DNA of 64,000 bases from Pontederia crassipes (GCA_030549335.1 CM060193.1:65449646-65513645), one strand, 5' to 3'; shown: positions 1-12,414, counted from the first letter of the stretch. Numbers and translations are program-made. The notes: generated by a model not told the origin, from the letters alone.

Positions 1-1508
1 AATGTAGATACAAAATAAAATAATCAATTTTTTATCTTATACTTACTTGTTTTATAAAATTTAAAACTTTATTATAGGAGGAAAAATAATATGGTATTGT
101 TGACTTTCGTGTGGTCTATGAGGTCATACATAAGAGCAGAAAGATCAATGACTTGGTCATGTCCATTGCTCATAGAGTTCTAGTAAATATCATCACATGT
201 TCCCTTGATTGTTCACATTATCGTAAATGATTTTTCAAATGTGCAATGTTTAATTTTTTTTAGGAGGTGTATAATGAGAAGATTGCCGAGAAGTATGAAG
301 ATGATCCTAGTACTCAGCCACCAGGTAACGTATCTAAAAAATGATTCATGTTTTTAATGTTATAACATTTTGTATGTTCATATATTTTTTTAATGTTATA
401 TAATTTATATGATTTATAATGTTATATAATTTCTCTATTTTGTAGAAGATGTTGCTATTTGGAAGGAGGTGACCGACACGACACGAGGAGGTGACCTGCG
501 TGGCCTAAGCACAGCCGCTTAAGTTCTTAGGAGAAGCGGAGGATATGCAGGCGAGTCATCTGCTCCGAGTTCATCCTGAGCAATATAAGGGACTTATAGA
601 CATATAAGGGACTCATCTCAGAGCAACTATATCAGTAGCTTTCTCAGCATTTGGCTCCTATCTTCTAGACGATCTAGACTACGCTCTAGTCACATACTCA
701 GTTCCTACGAGGCCAAGGATCTAGTACTTCGTCGTCGAATGTCAGGAATGACAACAACGATTATAATAATTTAGGATAGAAACTTTTGTATCATATATAT
801 TTCATATGATTTTTTTATGATGTGCGATATCATTTAATTATCTTATTAGCACTTTTGTGATGATTATTAGTACTACTCTTTATTATTATTGTGATCAATA
901 TGAAGAATATATCATATATGCATTGTACAATTTGTATGATGTGGAAAGGGAACAATACAACTACAATGGGGCAAAATTATCAAGAATTAGTGTTACATTA
1001 GTGACGCAAAGAGGTTGGACTCTATTTAAAATATATAAAATATATTATAATTGGCGTCACATTAGTACTAACGTAGCGTCACTTTAGCGACTCAATAGAG
1101 ACGCAACACGACATCACATTGGCGCTACCATAGCGTCGAGATAGCATCGCACGTTAGCGTTAACAGAGCGTCGCAGTATAGCATCTACGTAACGTCACAG
1201 AAAGCATAAATTTAGCGCCACCTTAGCGTCGCATGTTTCAACATCATCTTAGCATCGGGCTAGCGATGCACAGAGACTCTCACAATGACACTTTTCGGGT
1301 CATGATAACATCGTAATAATGTTAACATTTGGCGCTAGTACCGTCGTCTTTGTCCTTGGCACTATTGCGACGCCAATAGCTACCGAACGTCGGCGCCTCC
1401 ACTATGTGACGCCATGTCGAAGCTAATGCATGGCTATTTATTTTAGTCATGCTTTAGCGCCAAGTTAGCGACGTCTTGCTTGCGTCGCAATTCGATAAAT
1501 TTCTTGTA
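1..1508 (+). mobile_element. Right end of a CACTA (En/Spm) DNA transposon, cut by the window edge
   Basis: Around 90-540 broken reading frames resemble the Ptta/En/Spm plant transposase family (Transposase_24). They include a stretch reading roughly DFRVVYEVIHKS near 100-150 and VAIWKEVTDTT near 450-480. From about 1,000 to 1,500 the DNA is packed with short GCGTCAC/TAGCGTCGC-like motifs in both orientations, the usual subterminal repeats of CACTA elements. It ends at 1,508 with TTTCTTGTAG, close to the standard CACTA terminus. The same coding motifs and subterminal repeats recur at 46,300-47,715, so both belong to one family. The left part lies outside the window, so size and target duplication cannot be judged. 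Confidence 0.7.
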
Positions 1509-2389
1509 GGGGGCACTGACTGAAGTACATATATATGTGTAAAATCATCTACATTGATAATATGACCTCCTGTAAATTACAGAATGCACACAGCTTATAA
1601 TTGTTCCTTCACCAAATAATTGATTTGCAGTCAATTCACAGGTACGTGCATTCCAATTATTGGTATGGGAGGAGAAGGGGTTTAGGGTTTGGACCAGCCA
1701 TTCATTCAGCAAAAAAGTTGAGAGCAGAAGAAAAACAAAACGGGGAACACCCTGGTGCCCTCAATGATATACGAACACTCCTTTAGTGCAATCACCCTGA
1801 CATTGCGTCAGAAAAAAAAAACAATCATCACATAAGAAGAAGATTGGGCCAATATAATTGGCACCAATCCACACTTACCAAGGTACCTCTTTAATTATTC
1901 AAATAATTAGTTAGACAACAAAATAAACAAATACATAATGTACATATTAACAATCAGCAATTTGCTATATTGAAAAGAAATGAGATAGTGTATATGTACG
2001 TGTATCATTATCTTCAATCTTAGCATAAAAAAATATACCTTTTTTGAAATAATAGAAAATTTGTTGTAATAAAAATATGTTATTATTTAGACAATAACAT
2101 ACACTTTTGTAAGAATTTTGTGCCATGTAGCATAAATAATAATACTATATACTTAAATTAAATATTATATGTGGTTAAGAAGCCAAGTTAATTGAATGAT
2201 AGGTAGGAGCACTAATTTTGTTAAAACAAAATAATTTTAAATTTGATACTTAGTTAAAAATCTATGTATAAAATAATACTACTAGATACATTTTTTTCCT
2301 AGCATATACTTGTTGGAATTTGTTTCTTCAAACACGAGTATTAATTTAATAAAAAAGGATTAATTAGATAGTTAATCTCAAAGATGACG

Positions 2390-2645
2390 TTTGGTTGGAG
2401 GTTAATTCTACATATTCTACGGATTAGAACCAAACGCATTCTTTATTCTGCAAAAAGTACAATAGACAAAGTTGACATTTTTTAAAAAGTTAATTTTGTA
2501 AATAGTGAAAATATCAGTGTTAACGTATTCTTTATAATATGTGGAATAAAGACAATTTGATGCAAATTTGATGCAAATTTTAAAAATTAATTAATCAGAT
2601 GAGTTTATGAATTAATCCAATAGAAAATTAACCCCCAACCAAACT
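2390..2645. mobile_element. Probable MITE with inverted ends
   Basis: Inverted terminal repeats of about 18 bp are visible: GTTTGGTTGGAGGTTAAT on the left and its near-complement ATTAACCCCCAACCAAAC on the right. They enclose about 220 bp of AT-rich noncoding DNA. A clean target-site duplication could not be seen, so the superfamily is not assigned. Confidence 0.5.
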
Positions 2646-3246
2646 GAGCGAACGGATCCGAATTCAATCGGGGTCGATAAATTAAGTGATAAATTAATTA
2701 AAGTTTGGAGTGTTGTAAATTAATTATGACGCAGTGGGGAACGAGGGGCAGCGTCCGGCCTCGTCTCATGCATGGCCATGACGACGTGGCCGGCGTTGGT
2801 TTAAGTCGTGGGAGTCCATGGATGACATACGTGGCACCATGGGGGTGAGAAGGTAATTTTCTTTCTAAATTAAAGCAAAATTATAAATTCTGATCTAATA
2901 AATAATTTTAGTAATTGCATTAGAACTTTCTAGCTACTTTAAGATATAACATTATTAATTAATTATCTCAATTACATTTAGTTAGTAATATAAATAAATT
3001 TGACATGACAAATCAATTATTTAATTTCACTCTTAAGAACTCAATTAACAAGAGATGATTGAAAAGTATAAGTTGGAATTAAAGATGGTAATATCTTACT
3101 TATTAATAAAACTGTATCTTTTAAAATAATAAATATATTTGATAAATTTATTGTATTTAAATATTAAATTACACATATTTATATTAGTTCTTAAACAAAA
3201 TTACATCAAAATATATTAAAAATAAATTATATTAAATTTCATCTAA

Positions 3247-3248
<2 letters not shown>

Positions 3249-3289
<41 letters not shown>
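3249..3289. repeat. (ATT)n microsatellite
   Basis: An uninterrupted run of about 13 ATT units. Confidence 0.9.
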
Positions 3290-3814
3290 AATATATAAAT
3301 TTTATTAATATTTAAATATTATATAAATTATATGAGATCGAATAAGATGTGATCAAAATTAAGATCTCTAAAGTAAAATCGAAATCTATCAATGATAATA
3401 AAATTATTTTTTTAATCGTAAGATCTTAATATCTAAATTAAGATCCGGTAACAACTCAAAAAGTTTTATAATTTGAAAATAATAATTATTGAAAATTAAA
3501 ATAATTATGTGTGATCACTTGACTGACACGACACATTTTTTCCTTATTATAAGTAAGAGCATCTCTAGTTGATCAATTAATTTAATCTTTCTTTTTAGTT
3601 AAATTTATTTGCACAAACACTTATTAACTATTCATTATGGTAAAACGACATATACAGTAATATTTTTACTATATGCTTTTAATATTATAAATATAACATT
3701 TTGGCCTCCCAAATTAAATTTAAGTGCTATCACTGTATTATCAATAATAGAAAAAAATCACATAAAATCAAGAAAGAAAATTAAAAGAGAAAAAAACATA
3801 TTTTCATTAGTCTT

Positions 3815-4425
3815 AGGCATTGTTTGTCATGTAAAAAAAGTAGAGTATTTAATAGATGATAGCGTTTTGTTAGAGTAAAAACGCAACTATAAGCGTTTGG
3901 TAAATGTTTTTTCTCAGTAGCGTTTAAAGGTTTGAAAACAAAACCCTATAAGCTACTCCTACTAGCTTATAAAGTATAGAGGTAGCGTTTTCATATTTTC
4001 TTTCTATTATACCCTCATTTTTAAAATAAAAAATATTTACTTATTAATCATCATATATTATTGTTATTTTATATATCACATCTTTAATTTTACTTACAAC
4101 CCAAATATTTTTTTATTTTGAATTAATCAATATTTTATATTAAATAAGATTTTAAAAAATATTAACATTCAAAATAATTATTTTAAATTAAATTATATGA
4201 ATATGATGTATATAAAAATAATCATAAATTATATGTGATGTCTATTTTTGTTATTTTATACGATACACTAATTTAATCGTTATGTTTACCAAACAGATTT
4301 TATTGAATTTATATATAAATCATTATTCGTTATTCTCTAATCGCTATACTCTAATTAAATCATTATTCTCTAATTAAATTATTATTATATAATCAAATCG
4401 TTAACTTTGCCAAACAGAACTTTAG
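3815..4425. mobile_element. Possible degenerate MITE
   Basis: The left side carries GGCATTGTTTGTCATG and the right side TTTGCCAAACAGAACTTT, imperfect inverted ends of the TGTTTGGCA type common in plant hAT/Harbinger MITEs. The interior is AT-rich and repeats the CAAACAGA motif near 4,290. The boundaries are approximate and no target duplication was identified. Confidence 0.35.
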
Positions 4426-4776
4426 TTATAAACTTGAATCAAGCAAATACATTTATAAACTTGAATCAAGCAAATACATTTTATAAAATATGTGGCCAAA
4501 CTTGCACGAATTAAGAGGAAAGGAAAAAGAAAGGGTGAAGTTGGGTACGGTATCACAATCCAAAGCTGGATGGTGACCAAACATGCGCACGAATTAATCC
4601 AACAAATGTGCAACATGTGTGTGTTGCCTTGGACAAAGATTGATTTTTTTTTTAAAAAAAATGTTTTTTCTAAGGTGGGTAGGAAACGCGAGAAGCCACT
4701 AGAAGCTACACATGCAATGCATCCATAAATCCATCTTAATTCTCATGGATTTTGGTAAGTGGTCTTGTCTCTAGTA

Positions 4777-4804
4777 GGGGGGGGGGGGGGGGGGGGGGGG
4801 GGGG
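4777..4804. repeat. Poly-G tract of 28 bases
   Basis: A pure run of 28 G residues in otherwise AT-rich spacer. Such runs are rare in plant DNA and are hard to sequence or assemble accurately. Confidence 0.9.
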
Positions 4805-5170
4805 TAAATTCCATGTCTATCATATTAATCTTTACTCACGTTTGAACCAATCGTGCACGGCACAAATTACTTCAAATGGATATATAATATTATTTATATC
4901 ATATATATAAGTAAGTAAGAAATTAATATTTTCACTTATTAGTGTAGCCTTATGTGTGTCTACATATTACTTGCCAGAATGATGTAATTATATGCAAAAT
5001 ATGTAATTTCATGTATAGGATGGGAGGACTCGAGTAATAGAGATTACATGTGCTGAACACAATCTTAATATTCTATATTTGTATAATAAATCGAAATAAA
5101 TTGTAACAACATAATATTAAATGAATGTTGAATGCAAAAAGAGGTCAAAGTTTACTCAGCTTACCATATG

Positions 5171-5237
5171 GCCAATAAAAGCCCCACATGTACATCCGAA
5201 TATAAGCCCACCCTCTCACGATCTTATCACCTTCTCT

Positions 5238-5276
<39 letters not shown>

Positions 5277-5320
5277 CCTGTCTCGCGAACACTCTCTCTC
5301 TCTCTCCGTAGATAATTTTT
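5171..5320 (+). promoter_or_regulatory. Putative core promoter and CT-rich leader of the ERF gene
   Basis: A CCAAT motif (GGCCAATAAAAG, near 5,171) is followed by TATAAG at 5,201-5,206. A long CT-dinucleotide tract runs from about 5,239 to 5,307. The arrangement fits a plant TATA promoter with a pyrimidine-rich 5' leader feeding the ERF coding region about 300 bp downstream. The transcription start is inferred. Confidence 0.45.
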
Positions 5321-5535
5321 TTCCTAAAAAACTATAACTTTACTTTTCTTGCTCCGCAGATAAATTCTTCTGTTCTGTGCATCACTGTCATTAGCCTGCT
5401 GCGTATGTGATTGATCATCTGATCTCCAGGCAGAGACATCGACGGTGATGTATGATCGTACAAATGGGATAATTATGTGGGGCGCAATAGCGGGGAGCAG
5501 GTGGAGGCAGCCGAGGCGCATCGACCTCCTTTAAA

Positions 5536-7046
5536 GTGGATCGAAGGCATGGGAAGAGGCCCCTCCCTCCAGATGAGACGCCGCCGGAGGAGGAGAAGGA
5601 CCAGAAGGGAGCTGACGACGGCCACCCTCTCTTTTACTTCTCGCATCACGCCGCCGCGGCCTCGCTGCGCGCTGACGAGGACGCGACGGTCATGGTCTCG
5701 GCCCTCGCTCGCGTGATCAGCTCGAGCGCGCCGGGAGCTGCCGGGGGCACCGGAGGAGGGGAGCCGACAGGAGTAGTCCAAGGGGGGAGCGGGGAGGTCG
5801 TCGTCAGAAGCGGAGGAGGGCAGGGGTCGATGGACGCCGCCGGGGTGGCCACGCAGCAGCAGGCCGCCGATGAGCAAGGTACGTGTGCTTGTTTACATGT
5901 GACAAAGAGGCCTTTCGATTGCACCACGACCACTAAAGCTGCCTTGCGCCATATATCCATGTCAAGAAATTTTAATATTTTGAGGGATGCACAACAACGT
6001 CAACTTTCAGATTTTCTTGCTTGAGTTGAATGCTTCTTCCTTACATTTTTGTGTATTTTCAACTAAGTTTACAAGGTGTTCACACATAGACCAGTTAGTG
6101 AACTATGGAGATTTTTTGTTGGACCTCCAAAAGATGTATGTTTATGTTATTTATATTCCTTGAGCTGCTTGATTGATCATGTCAAATTTCTTCCCTATCA
6201 GGTTTGCTCTCTAGTTTATATCATTGTATATTTGTATCAATCTTTATACAAACAAGCATTTCATGTCATGTATAAATCATGTCATGTATAATGGAACTCT
6301 CTCTCTCTCTCTCTCTCATTCTCTCATATGATACCATGCACATATAAATGTACAAATGATATATTTAGATGATTCAAGGATAAACATTTGCTTCTTTGTG
6401 TGGAATGAATGAAGGGAACGTGAGGCGGAGGCACTATAGAGGAGTGAGGCAGAGGCCATGGGGGAAGTGGGCGGCGGAGATAAGGGACCCCAAGAAGGCC
6501 GCGCGCGTGTGGCTCGGGACCTTCGACACGGCCGAGGACGCGGCCATCGCCTACGACGAGGCTGCACTCAGGTTCAAAGGCACCAAAGCCAAGCTCAACT
6601 TCCCGGAGAGAGTCCAAGGCCGAACCGACTTGGGCTTCTTGGTGAGCCCCGGAATCCCACACCGTCGACTCGAGCCGCCGCCGGCGGTGGCGCTGCCACC
6701 GCGGCTGCCAGCGCAACCGCCGTTTTCGTCGACGTCCACGCTGCTGCAGGCTTCGTCGTTCCCGGACATTTTTCAATACGCTCGCCTGCTCCAAAGCCGG
6801 GACGAGGACTTGCACAATGTGGCGTCCACGCTCTACGTAGGAAGCCCCATGACGACCACCTCCACGGCCATGACGCCACAGTCGTCGTCGTCGCAGTCGA
6901 CGTTGAGCCCGATGTCAGGGCCGTGGCAGGAGTGCCCGAGCCCCTATTTTTCGCCTCGATCGCAGTTCATGAGCTCCTCCTCCTCTTCTTCCAGTTCATG
7001 GCCCCATGGGGATCGGAAGGACGAACGGGGAAGCGGCCATCGCTAG
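5536..7046 (+). CDS. AP2/ERF transcription factor, ERF113/ERF114/ABR1-like (group X)
   Basis: Two exons fit: 5,536-5,878 (ending CAAG before GTACGT) and 6,415-7,046 (after GAATGAAG). They join in phase to give about 324 residues. A conserved N-terminal [10 protein letters not shown] motif is followed by an acidic stretch and MVSALARVI, both typical of group X ERFs. The AP2/ERF DNA-binding domain follows at about residues 121-178 ([38 protein letters not shown]). A Ser/Pro-rich tail with a poly-Ser run ends the protein. Family members are nuclear, bind GCC-box or related elements, and act in wound, stress and regeneration responses. The first codon of the conserved frame is GTG (5,536), with an in-frame TAG at 5,488-5,490. 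The first in-frame ATG is at 5,692 and would remove the HGKRP motif. The domain call is firm and the start is not. Confidence 0.9.
6298..6317. repeat. (CT)n microsatellite in ERF intron
   Basis: A short CT repeat inside the 536-bp ERF intron, about 100 bp before the acceptor. Confidence 0.7.
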
Positions 7047-7683
7047 CCATGCAGGCTTTTAATTACCGCTGACTCTTGTTCAGTTCGGATTGGACATTAA
7101 TTAGTTCCTTTTTCTTCCTTGTTTTTTTGTTTCCTATGATCTCTTTTCTGTTCTTGGTCTTCTTAGTCTGTTCTTTCATTTTTTTTCATCTGTGTCTTGA
7201 TGTTTTTTTGAGAGTGCATGCAATTGATCAAGTCCAATGCTGCCAAAGGAGATCACAAGAGTAGTGTGCCAGCAAAAAGAATTATTAATTCATGTGGCTT
7301 CCTTCTCTTCACTTTTACTCTTCCATGCATGTGAGAGAGACCTTGGTTCCTAAGCTTCTTTCGATACTTATCTTGGAATTCTTGCATGCATGATTGGATA
7401 AATAAAATGTTTTCTGCCTTCCAAAAAGTTAATCTTACAAGCAAATTTGGTTAGGTAAAATATTGTGATTGTTTACAAATGATTTTTTTTCTGATCACCA
7501 AGATCGTTGAGGGTCATCAGAATTAACTAAACGGATACATGGACAGGATCAAAAGAATAAATGGGAAACAAATTGACGAACATAAGCAAGATTCATATGT
7601 ATTGATTATCTGAAACTTGATTCATGAGGTTTTAGGGTTCTTTCTCTACTTAGATATTGTAGCTATACATACACACATAAATG

Positions 7684-7686
<3 letters not shown>

Positions 7687-7723
<37 letters not shown>
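7687..7723. repeat. (TA)n microsatellite
   Basis: About 18 uninterrupted TA units. Confidence 0.85.
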
Positions 7724-7725
<2 letters not shown>

Positions 7726-8114
7726 TGCGATACGTAGAGGTGGCTAATAAGCAGCAGTACTCTTTGACATGCTATGATCCTTATCCTGCCAGTGCCAGCT
7801 GCATGTTCTTTGAACTTTGCTCAAACTTTGAACAAGTGGTAGGGCACCACTTCTTCTTTGATTCTTCTTTGCCCACCTGGTCAGCCCTTTTCCGAAAACT
7901 TCTCATTTCCTCCAGCAATTATATTATGCATGTCAGAAAGATCATGCATATATTGCTGGCTAATATTGTCAAAGTCACAATGAGATGAGATTTTATCTTC
8001 CATATAAATATATATCGACTGATAATTGTACTAATGAAACTCAAGAGTTCTAATAGTGAGTGAAACTGATAAGTGATAATGTTGGCTCATATATTCTATT
8101 TCACTGTTGAAAAG

Positions 8115-8161
<47 letters not shown>
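8115..8161. repeat. (TA)n microsatellite with one interruption
   Basis: TA repeat with a single C-containing interruption. It may vary in length between individuals. Confidence 0.85.
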
Positions 8162-8164
<3 letters not shown>

Positions 8165-9228
8165 AGCATCCGGCGATCCAACTTACGCGATGCTAAAGAG
8201 TGCACTGTCTACAAGTTGAAAGTCGGTCTACTAGTTCGGTTAGATTCATTCCGAATTATGATAGGTGAGGCTCTCAATAAAAATATTTAAATTCGAGACA
8301 TTACTTAAACGAGAAGAAGTCGCTTATCACTCCACGCGTTAGTTATATGTCCATTAGAGAATGCATGATAAGAATCTCGTCTCTCACATTTCCCACTACT
8401 AAATAGACCAATACATTTATGCCTGTGTAGACGTAGCTTCAAAGAGAGCCTAATTAACCATTGATTACGAAGCTAACAATGGCGGTTGGTTGCAAGCTCC
8501 ACGTCTTTAATCTAATTAATTATCACCTCTAGTGGCTTTCCATGTAGTAGTTAATTATGGATGGGTTCAGGCGCAAAGAATAATTCCTGCATGCCTTTTA
8601 AGGAGGCATGCATATTAATTTAATTAAAATTGCACACAGAGAGAGAAAGAGAGATTAGACATGTCGACACACAGTCAGATAATATATATATAGAGAGAGA
8701 GAGAGAGAAAGAGAGGGGGACAGTAATACAACTGAAGTATAGAATAATACCGAATGCATGATAATATAGTAGTAGAAGAGCTCGATAAGCATATTATGCA
8801 CCAACTAGTGTTTTATTCTGAGGCGATAAGGGATGCACGGCACAAAACGATGTTTCATTCTGCCCTTTTTAAGAAGACAAAAAAAAAGTTCGGAAAGGAA
8901 CGAGAGGAGAAAGAAGGTGAAACATGCAAGAATCCACGTATACGTTTTTAAGTCCATGTTCAACCACCCACAGGTTTTCTTTTTAACTCTTTCAGCTCAG
9001 TCGGCAGGATTCTCTCTCTCTCTCTCTCAAATGCATGCATGGATGAGAGCTTTCCTTTCTCTCTCTCTCTTTTGATGCGTTGCATATTGCTTTCGATCGC
9101 TTTGCGGCTCTGCCGACTTCAGAAGTCTGAAAGGCAGCAGCTCCACTAACCTCGTTGGGCAGGAAGATGCATGGCCGGGATACATTCCATTGAAACTTTT
9201 ATGATCGGTCGACATGACCCTCTCCTTT

Positions 9229-9567
9229 TCACTGCTCGTTCTTATGCTTAATTTGATTTTTTAAGCCCTGAGCTACAGCCGAATCCAAGAAATAGGCAAT
9301 CGCAGATAAGATTCTGCCTGCCATGATTGACGGGGGGGAGTCATTGGCCATGAACACTAGGGAGGAATTTTCGGTGCAACGATGGCCACCGACTTCCATG
9401 ATTCCATTTTTGTCCAGTTGCAGCAAATTTCGCTGGCCATGGGCATACTCAATAATTCTGGGTGCGGTCTGCAGGTCATAGCCAACAACAGAGAGCAGCA
9501 CAAGGAACAGAAAGAGCATGGCAATGGCAGGAGGCAGGAGGCAGGAGGCAGGAGGCAGAGCATCCAT
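9229..9567 (-). CDS. Hypothetical small secreted protein (unconfirmed)
   Basis: An ATG at 9,567 opens a 112-residue frame. It begins MDALPPASCLLPPAIAM and continues with a strongly hydrophobic segment (LFLFLVLLSVVGY), the layout of a signal peptide. The remaining roughly 80 residues are mixed polar and contain one cysteine and one N-glycosylation-type NSS site. No family is recognised. The Pro/Leu-rich start is encoded by a short GGAGGCA tandem repeat, so the frame could be fortuitous. It is listed because the signal-peptide-like start coincides with a real ATG in a region with no other gene. Confidence 0.25.
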   Translation of the reverse strand: MDALPPASCLLPPAIAMLFLFLVLLSVVGYDLQTAPRIIEYAHGQRNLLQLDKNGIMEVGGHRCTENSSLVFMANDSPPSIMAGRILSAIAYFLDSAVAQGLKNQIKHKNEQ

Positions 9568-9612
9568 AGATCTACATATTTTTTTCCCTACCAAAGATCC
9601 AGCAGACAACAC

Positions 9613-10463
9613 TGGCGAACACGTCGCCGTGTCGATGCGCCATGCCTGCCGTGGACGTTGGAGCTCACAGAACCATCATGAGCACAATGCTCCTTGATCA
9701 GGTGGTCCCTTTTCGCCCAGTATGAGATCACAGAACAGATCATTTTGCAGAAACTTGAACTGTCAGACATAACATTTTAACGATCAGAAGTTATTCTTTT
9801 GGACCCCATAATTAGACATCACGAGTTCGGAGTTGCAGAATCTTTCGTTTGGCCGTGAATCATTGTCGAAAATCACAAAAGACACCATTATTGGAATGAT
9901 GAAAAATGATAATATAGTAAAAAAAAACAGTGCCCATAACCCTGCATGCATGCATGCATGGTCCTCCCCAAGCTTAGATTTAGAAGTAGATTTAGGATGA
10001 GCCATCCACCCCCTACTCTCCAAACTCCAAAGTACGTATCACTTATGATTCAACCACCGAGTTGGCAGCTTGCACATGACAAAAGCATGCACAGTAAACA
10101 GTGCAGTGGAGAAGGATTGATTGTAGCATCCAATGTTCACTAATTAGACTACTCTTGCAGAGGTTTTTGTTTGCAAGTTCAGAAGAAAACACATTAAATT
10201 GATGACAAGCTCTAAGAGAATATAAATTGATGGCCGAGTTGAGTGGGGAGCAGATTAATTGGCAAGCTTTTCAAAGCTTGTGATGGTCATGGTGCGTGCT
10301 GTTCCAAAACAGTACTCCATCAGCTGCAATAAGTAGTACCTGCCACCTCCCCGTTCATAATTTGAGGCAGTTGGGGACTTCGATTTCGTAGGAGGCACCA
10401 AAAACATTATATGTGAAACATTAAATGCATAATCTTTTGTACTCCTAAATTCTTATTGTTAAT
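9613..10463. other. Spacer without recognisable gene
   Basis: Mixed-composition spacer including a TGCA-rich run near 9,943-9,962. No domain, RNA gene or repeat family was recognised. Confidence 0.5.
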
Positions 10464-10471
10464 GATACTTT

Positions 10472-10721
10472 AGCGGTGTTCGCAAAATCCGACCCGTTTA
10501 TAGGTTTGAATCTGATCTAACCTAACTTGGTTCGAATCGGGTGGTCAGATTATTCGACCATCATTTTTTTAAATTTTTTAAATTTTTTTATTTAATATAA
10601 TTTTGACCCGACCTAAGGTCGTGTTGAGGTCGGACGATAACGGACCCGACCGACGCAAACTAATTTGGGTCGGGTCGAGTCGAGTCATTTGCGGGTCGAC
10701 CCGACCCGCTGAACACCTCTA
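10472..10721. mobile_element. hAT-type MITE with 8-bp target duplication
   Basis: The element runs from AGCGGTGTTCG to GAACACCTCTA and is flanked on both sides by GATACTTT (10,464-10,471 and 10,722-10,729), an 8-bp duplication as expected for hAT transposition. The interior is rich in CCGACCCG/CGGGTCGG-type inverted words around an AT-rich core, so it can fold on itself. A second family member is at 48,411-48,878. It is noncoding and non-autonomous. Confidence 0.85.
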
Positions 10722-10729
10722 GATACTTT

Positions 10730-12414
10730 ATCATATTAAATTCTTTTTTTTTTTTTTGAAATGGGACCATTCAATAAGAAGAGGCTGACGGATGGAATCC
10801 AATTAATCCGATGGCGACCTTGCGTAGTGTTCTTCCAAATTCCGCAGTCAAAATGATCTAACGAATTGCTAACTATGGAACAACACATTAAAGCCATGAC
10901 TGGTCCACTCTTCCCACTTGTGAACTAGAACTTCTCAATTCTAGAGATGGGCAATTAGTGGAATATATACAAAAAGAATAAAAACAAATCACAGTGACTC
11001 GAATCTCCCAATCATTTTAAGTTTAATTAATAGAAGTTGGTTTTGCAGAAAATAATATATTATATTAATATTTGTTTATTAAATATCATAAACATTTTAG
11101 TCATAATATTTTTTTCTGAAAAAGAGGAAACAAAAGTCAATAGGAGTGGGAGCACAATTATTAGCGCCCAAAGACTTCAAGCGAAGGCATGCGCTGCATC
11201 AAGGCACGCCATACAAGGAATTAGATAATTTGGCGTTGTCACTTTTTCTTCTTTTTATTTTTTTTCCTTTTTTTAAATCTATAGGGATTTAAAAACGTCT
11301 CTTTGTTTCTTCATAGCAGATTCGTTTAGTTTTTCTTTTCTTTTTTAGATTTCATCATTTTGTTTTTTTATATATTTATGTTCCATGGCGTGGGACGTTG
11401 GGAATTGGGAAGTGATGATATGATGGAAGTTGAAGCTTTTTGGTTGCAACTACGTCAAGCTTTGCGGCTCAAAAGACATGTTGTTGACTTGCTTGTCCTC
11501 CTCCTGCTCTGCTCTGTGTTTCCAGAAAAAAAAAATTTTAAAAGCTCCTCGAAAGCCATAATTTTTTGTAGAGGAGCCAAAAGAGAGAATTATTTTTTTT
11601 TCTGTGTAGAAAAATGGTAGCAAGATTGTTAGTTAACTTTGTAGTTTGGCGTTTTATGTGGTGTTCATCCATTCACGCCTAAACTGCTGCAACATCAAGA
11701 ACTTGCTTTTCTCAAACAAAATGGCTCATGAATGGCAGACAACCAGGAGTAGAATGATTGTAACGACCAACAAAGAAAAGATAAACAAAAAACAAAAAAC
11801 GTGCCAGCCGCAAGATAAAAATAAATCAAATTCCAATTAGAGTCAAATTAGAGATACAAACTTTATCCCATTAATTAAATGTGACCTAGATTAGAAGAGG
11901 AGATTTATTAGATAAAACTCAAAGACCAATAGGAGTCCTATGCTATAAAAATAATTTAAACTCTAAACCCTTTTTTCTTTTCCTTTGGGAACACATGAAT
12001 TTTCTTTCTCCCTTCTATTTGTCTTCCCCGTTGGACGCTGCGGGAAGACTAACCTTCATCAGAGAAGCAAACCGAGAGGATCAGCGACCTCTTTTCCCTC
12101 CTCCCTCTCACGTACATCTTTCTATAACAAGATTTCATAATTGCTCTTCGCTGAACCGTGCAGGCCAAGAACAAGGGGAAGAACACGGGAGTAACAGGGG
12201 GATTTGATCATTAGGTTTCGGGGTCCAGATCGAAGAACGGATTGATCGCGTATAGAGGTGGGTGAATCGAAATCACCTTGCATGACCTCTGAATTATTTT
12301 AATTATTGCTCTAATCGATATGAAAAGAAAAGAAGAAGAACAAGGCTCAAGTTATCGTTTGATTTTCTTAATTTCTCTAATTGGATGAATTAATGTTTGA
12401 TTTGCTTTGTTATG
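10730..12414. other. Spacer without recognisable gene
   Basis: AT-rich sequence with poly-T and poly-A tracts. Between about 11,960 and 12,260 the composition becomes more even and resembles a transcribed leader, but no coding frame with a domain follows. It may belong to the neighbouring LTR element, though no terminal match supports that. Confidence 0.4.

Larger units (their letters stand above)
1509..5200. other. AT-rich intergenic spacer without a recognisable gene
   Basis: No reading frame here shows a domain or plausible splice structure. It contains a probable MITE at about 2,390-2,645, an ATT microsatellite, a second MITE-like block at about 3,815-4,425, a 25-bp tandem duplication (AAACTTGAATCAAGCAAATA type) at 4,430-4,485, and a long poly-G run. 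The ERF promoter lies at its right edge. Confidence 0.6.
7047..9228. other. ERF 3' flank and AT-rich spacer
   Basis: No convincing gene is present. The first 200-300 bp are T-rich and probably carry the ERF 3' untranslated region and polyadenylation site. Two (TA)n tracts lie at 7,687-7,723 and 8,115-8,161, with GA/CT-rich patches near 8,690-8,715 and 9,012-9,070. Frames here lack domains. Confidence 0.6.

Noticed and set aside
5473-5877. 134-codon minus-strand frame opposite ERF exon 1
   Set aside because: It is an antisense shadow of the GC-rich ERF exon with no domain or start context. The plus-strand frame carries the conserved ERF motifs.
6324-6815. 163-codon minus-strand frame opposite the AP2 domain
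   Set aside because: Arg/Pro-rich antisense shadow of ERF exon 2, with no family resemblance.
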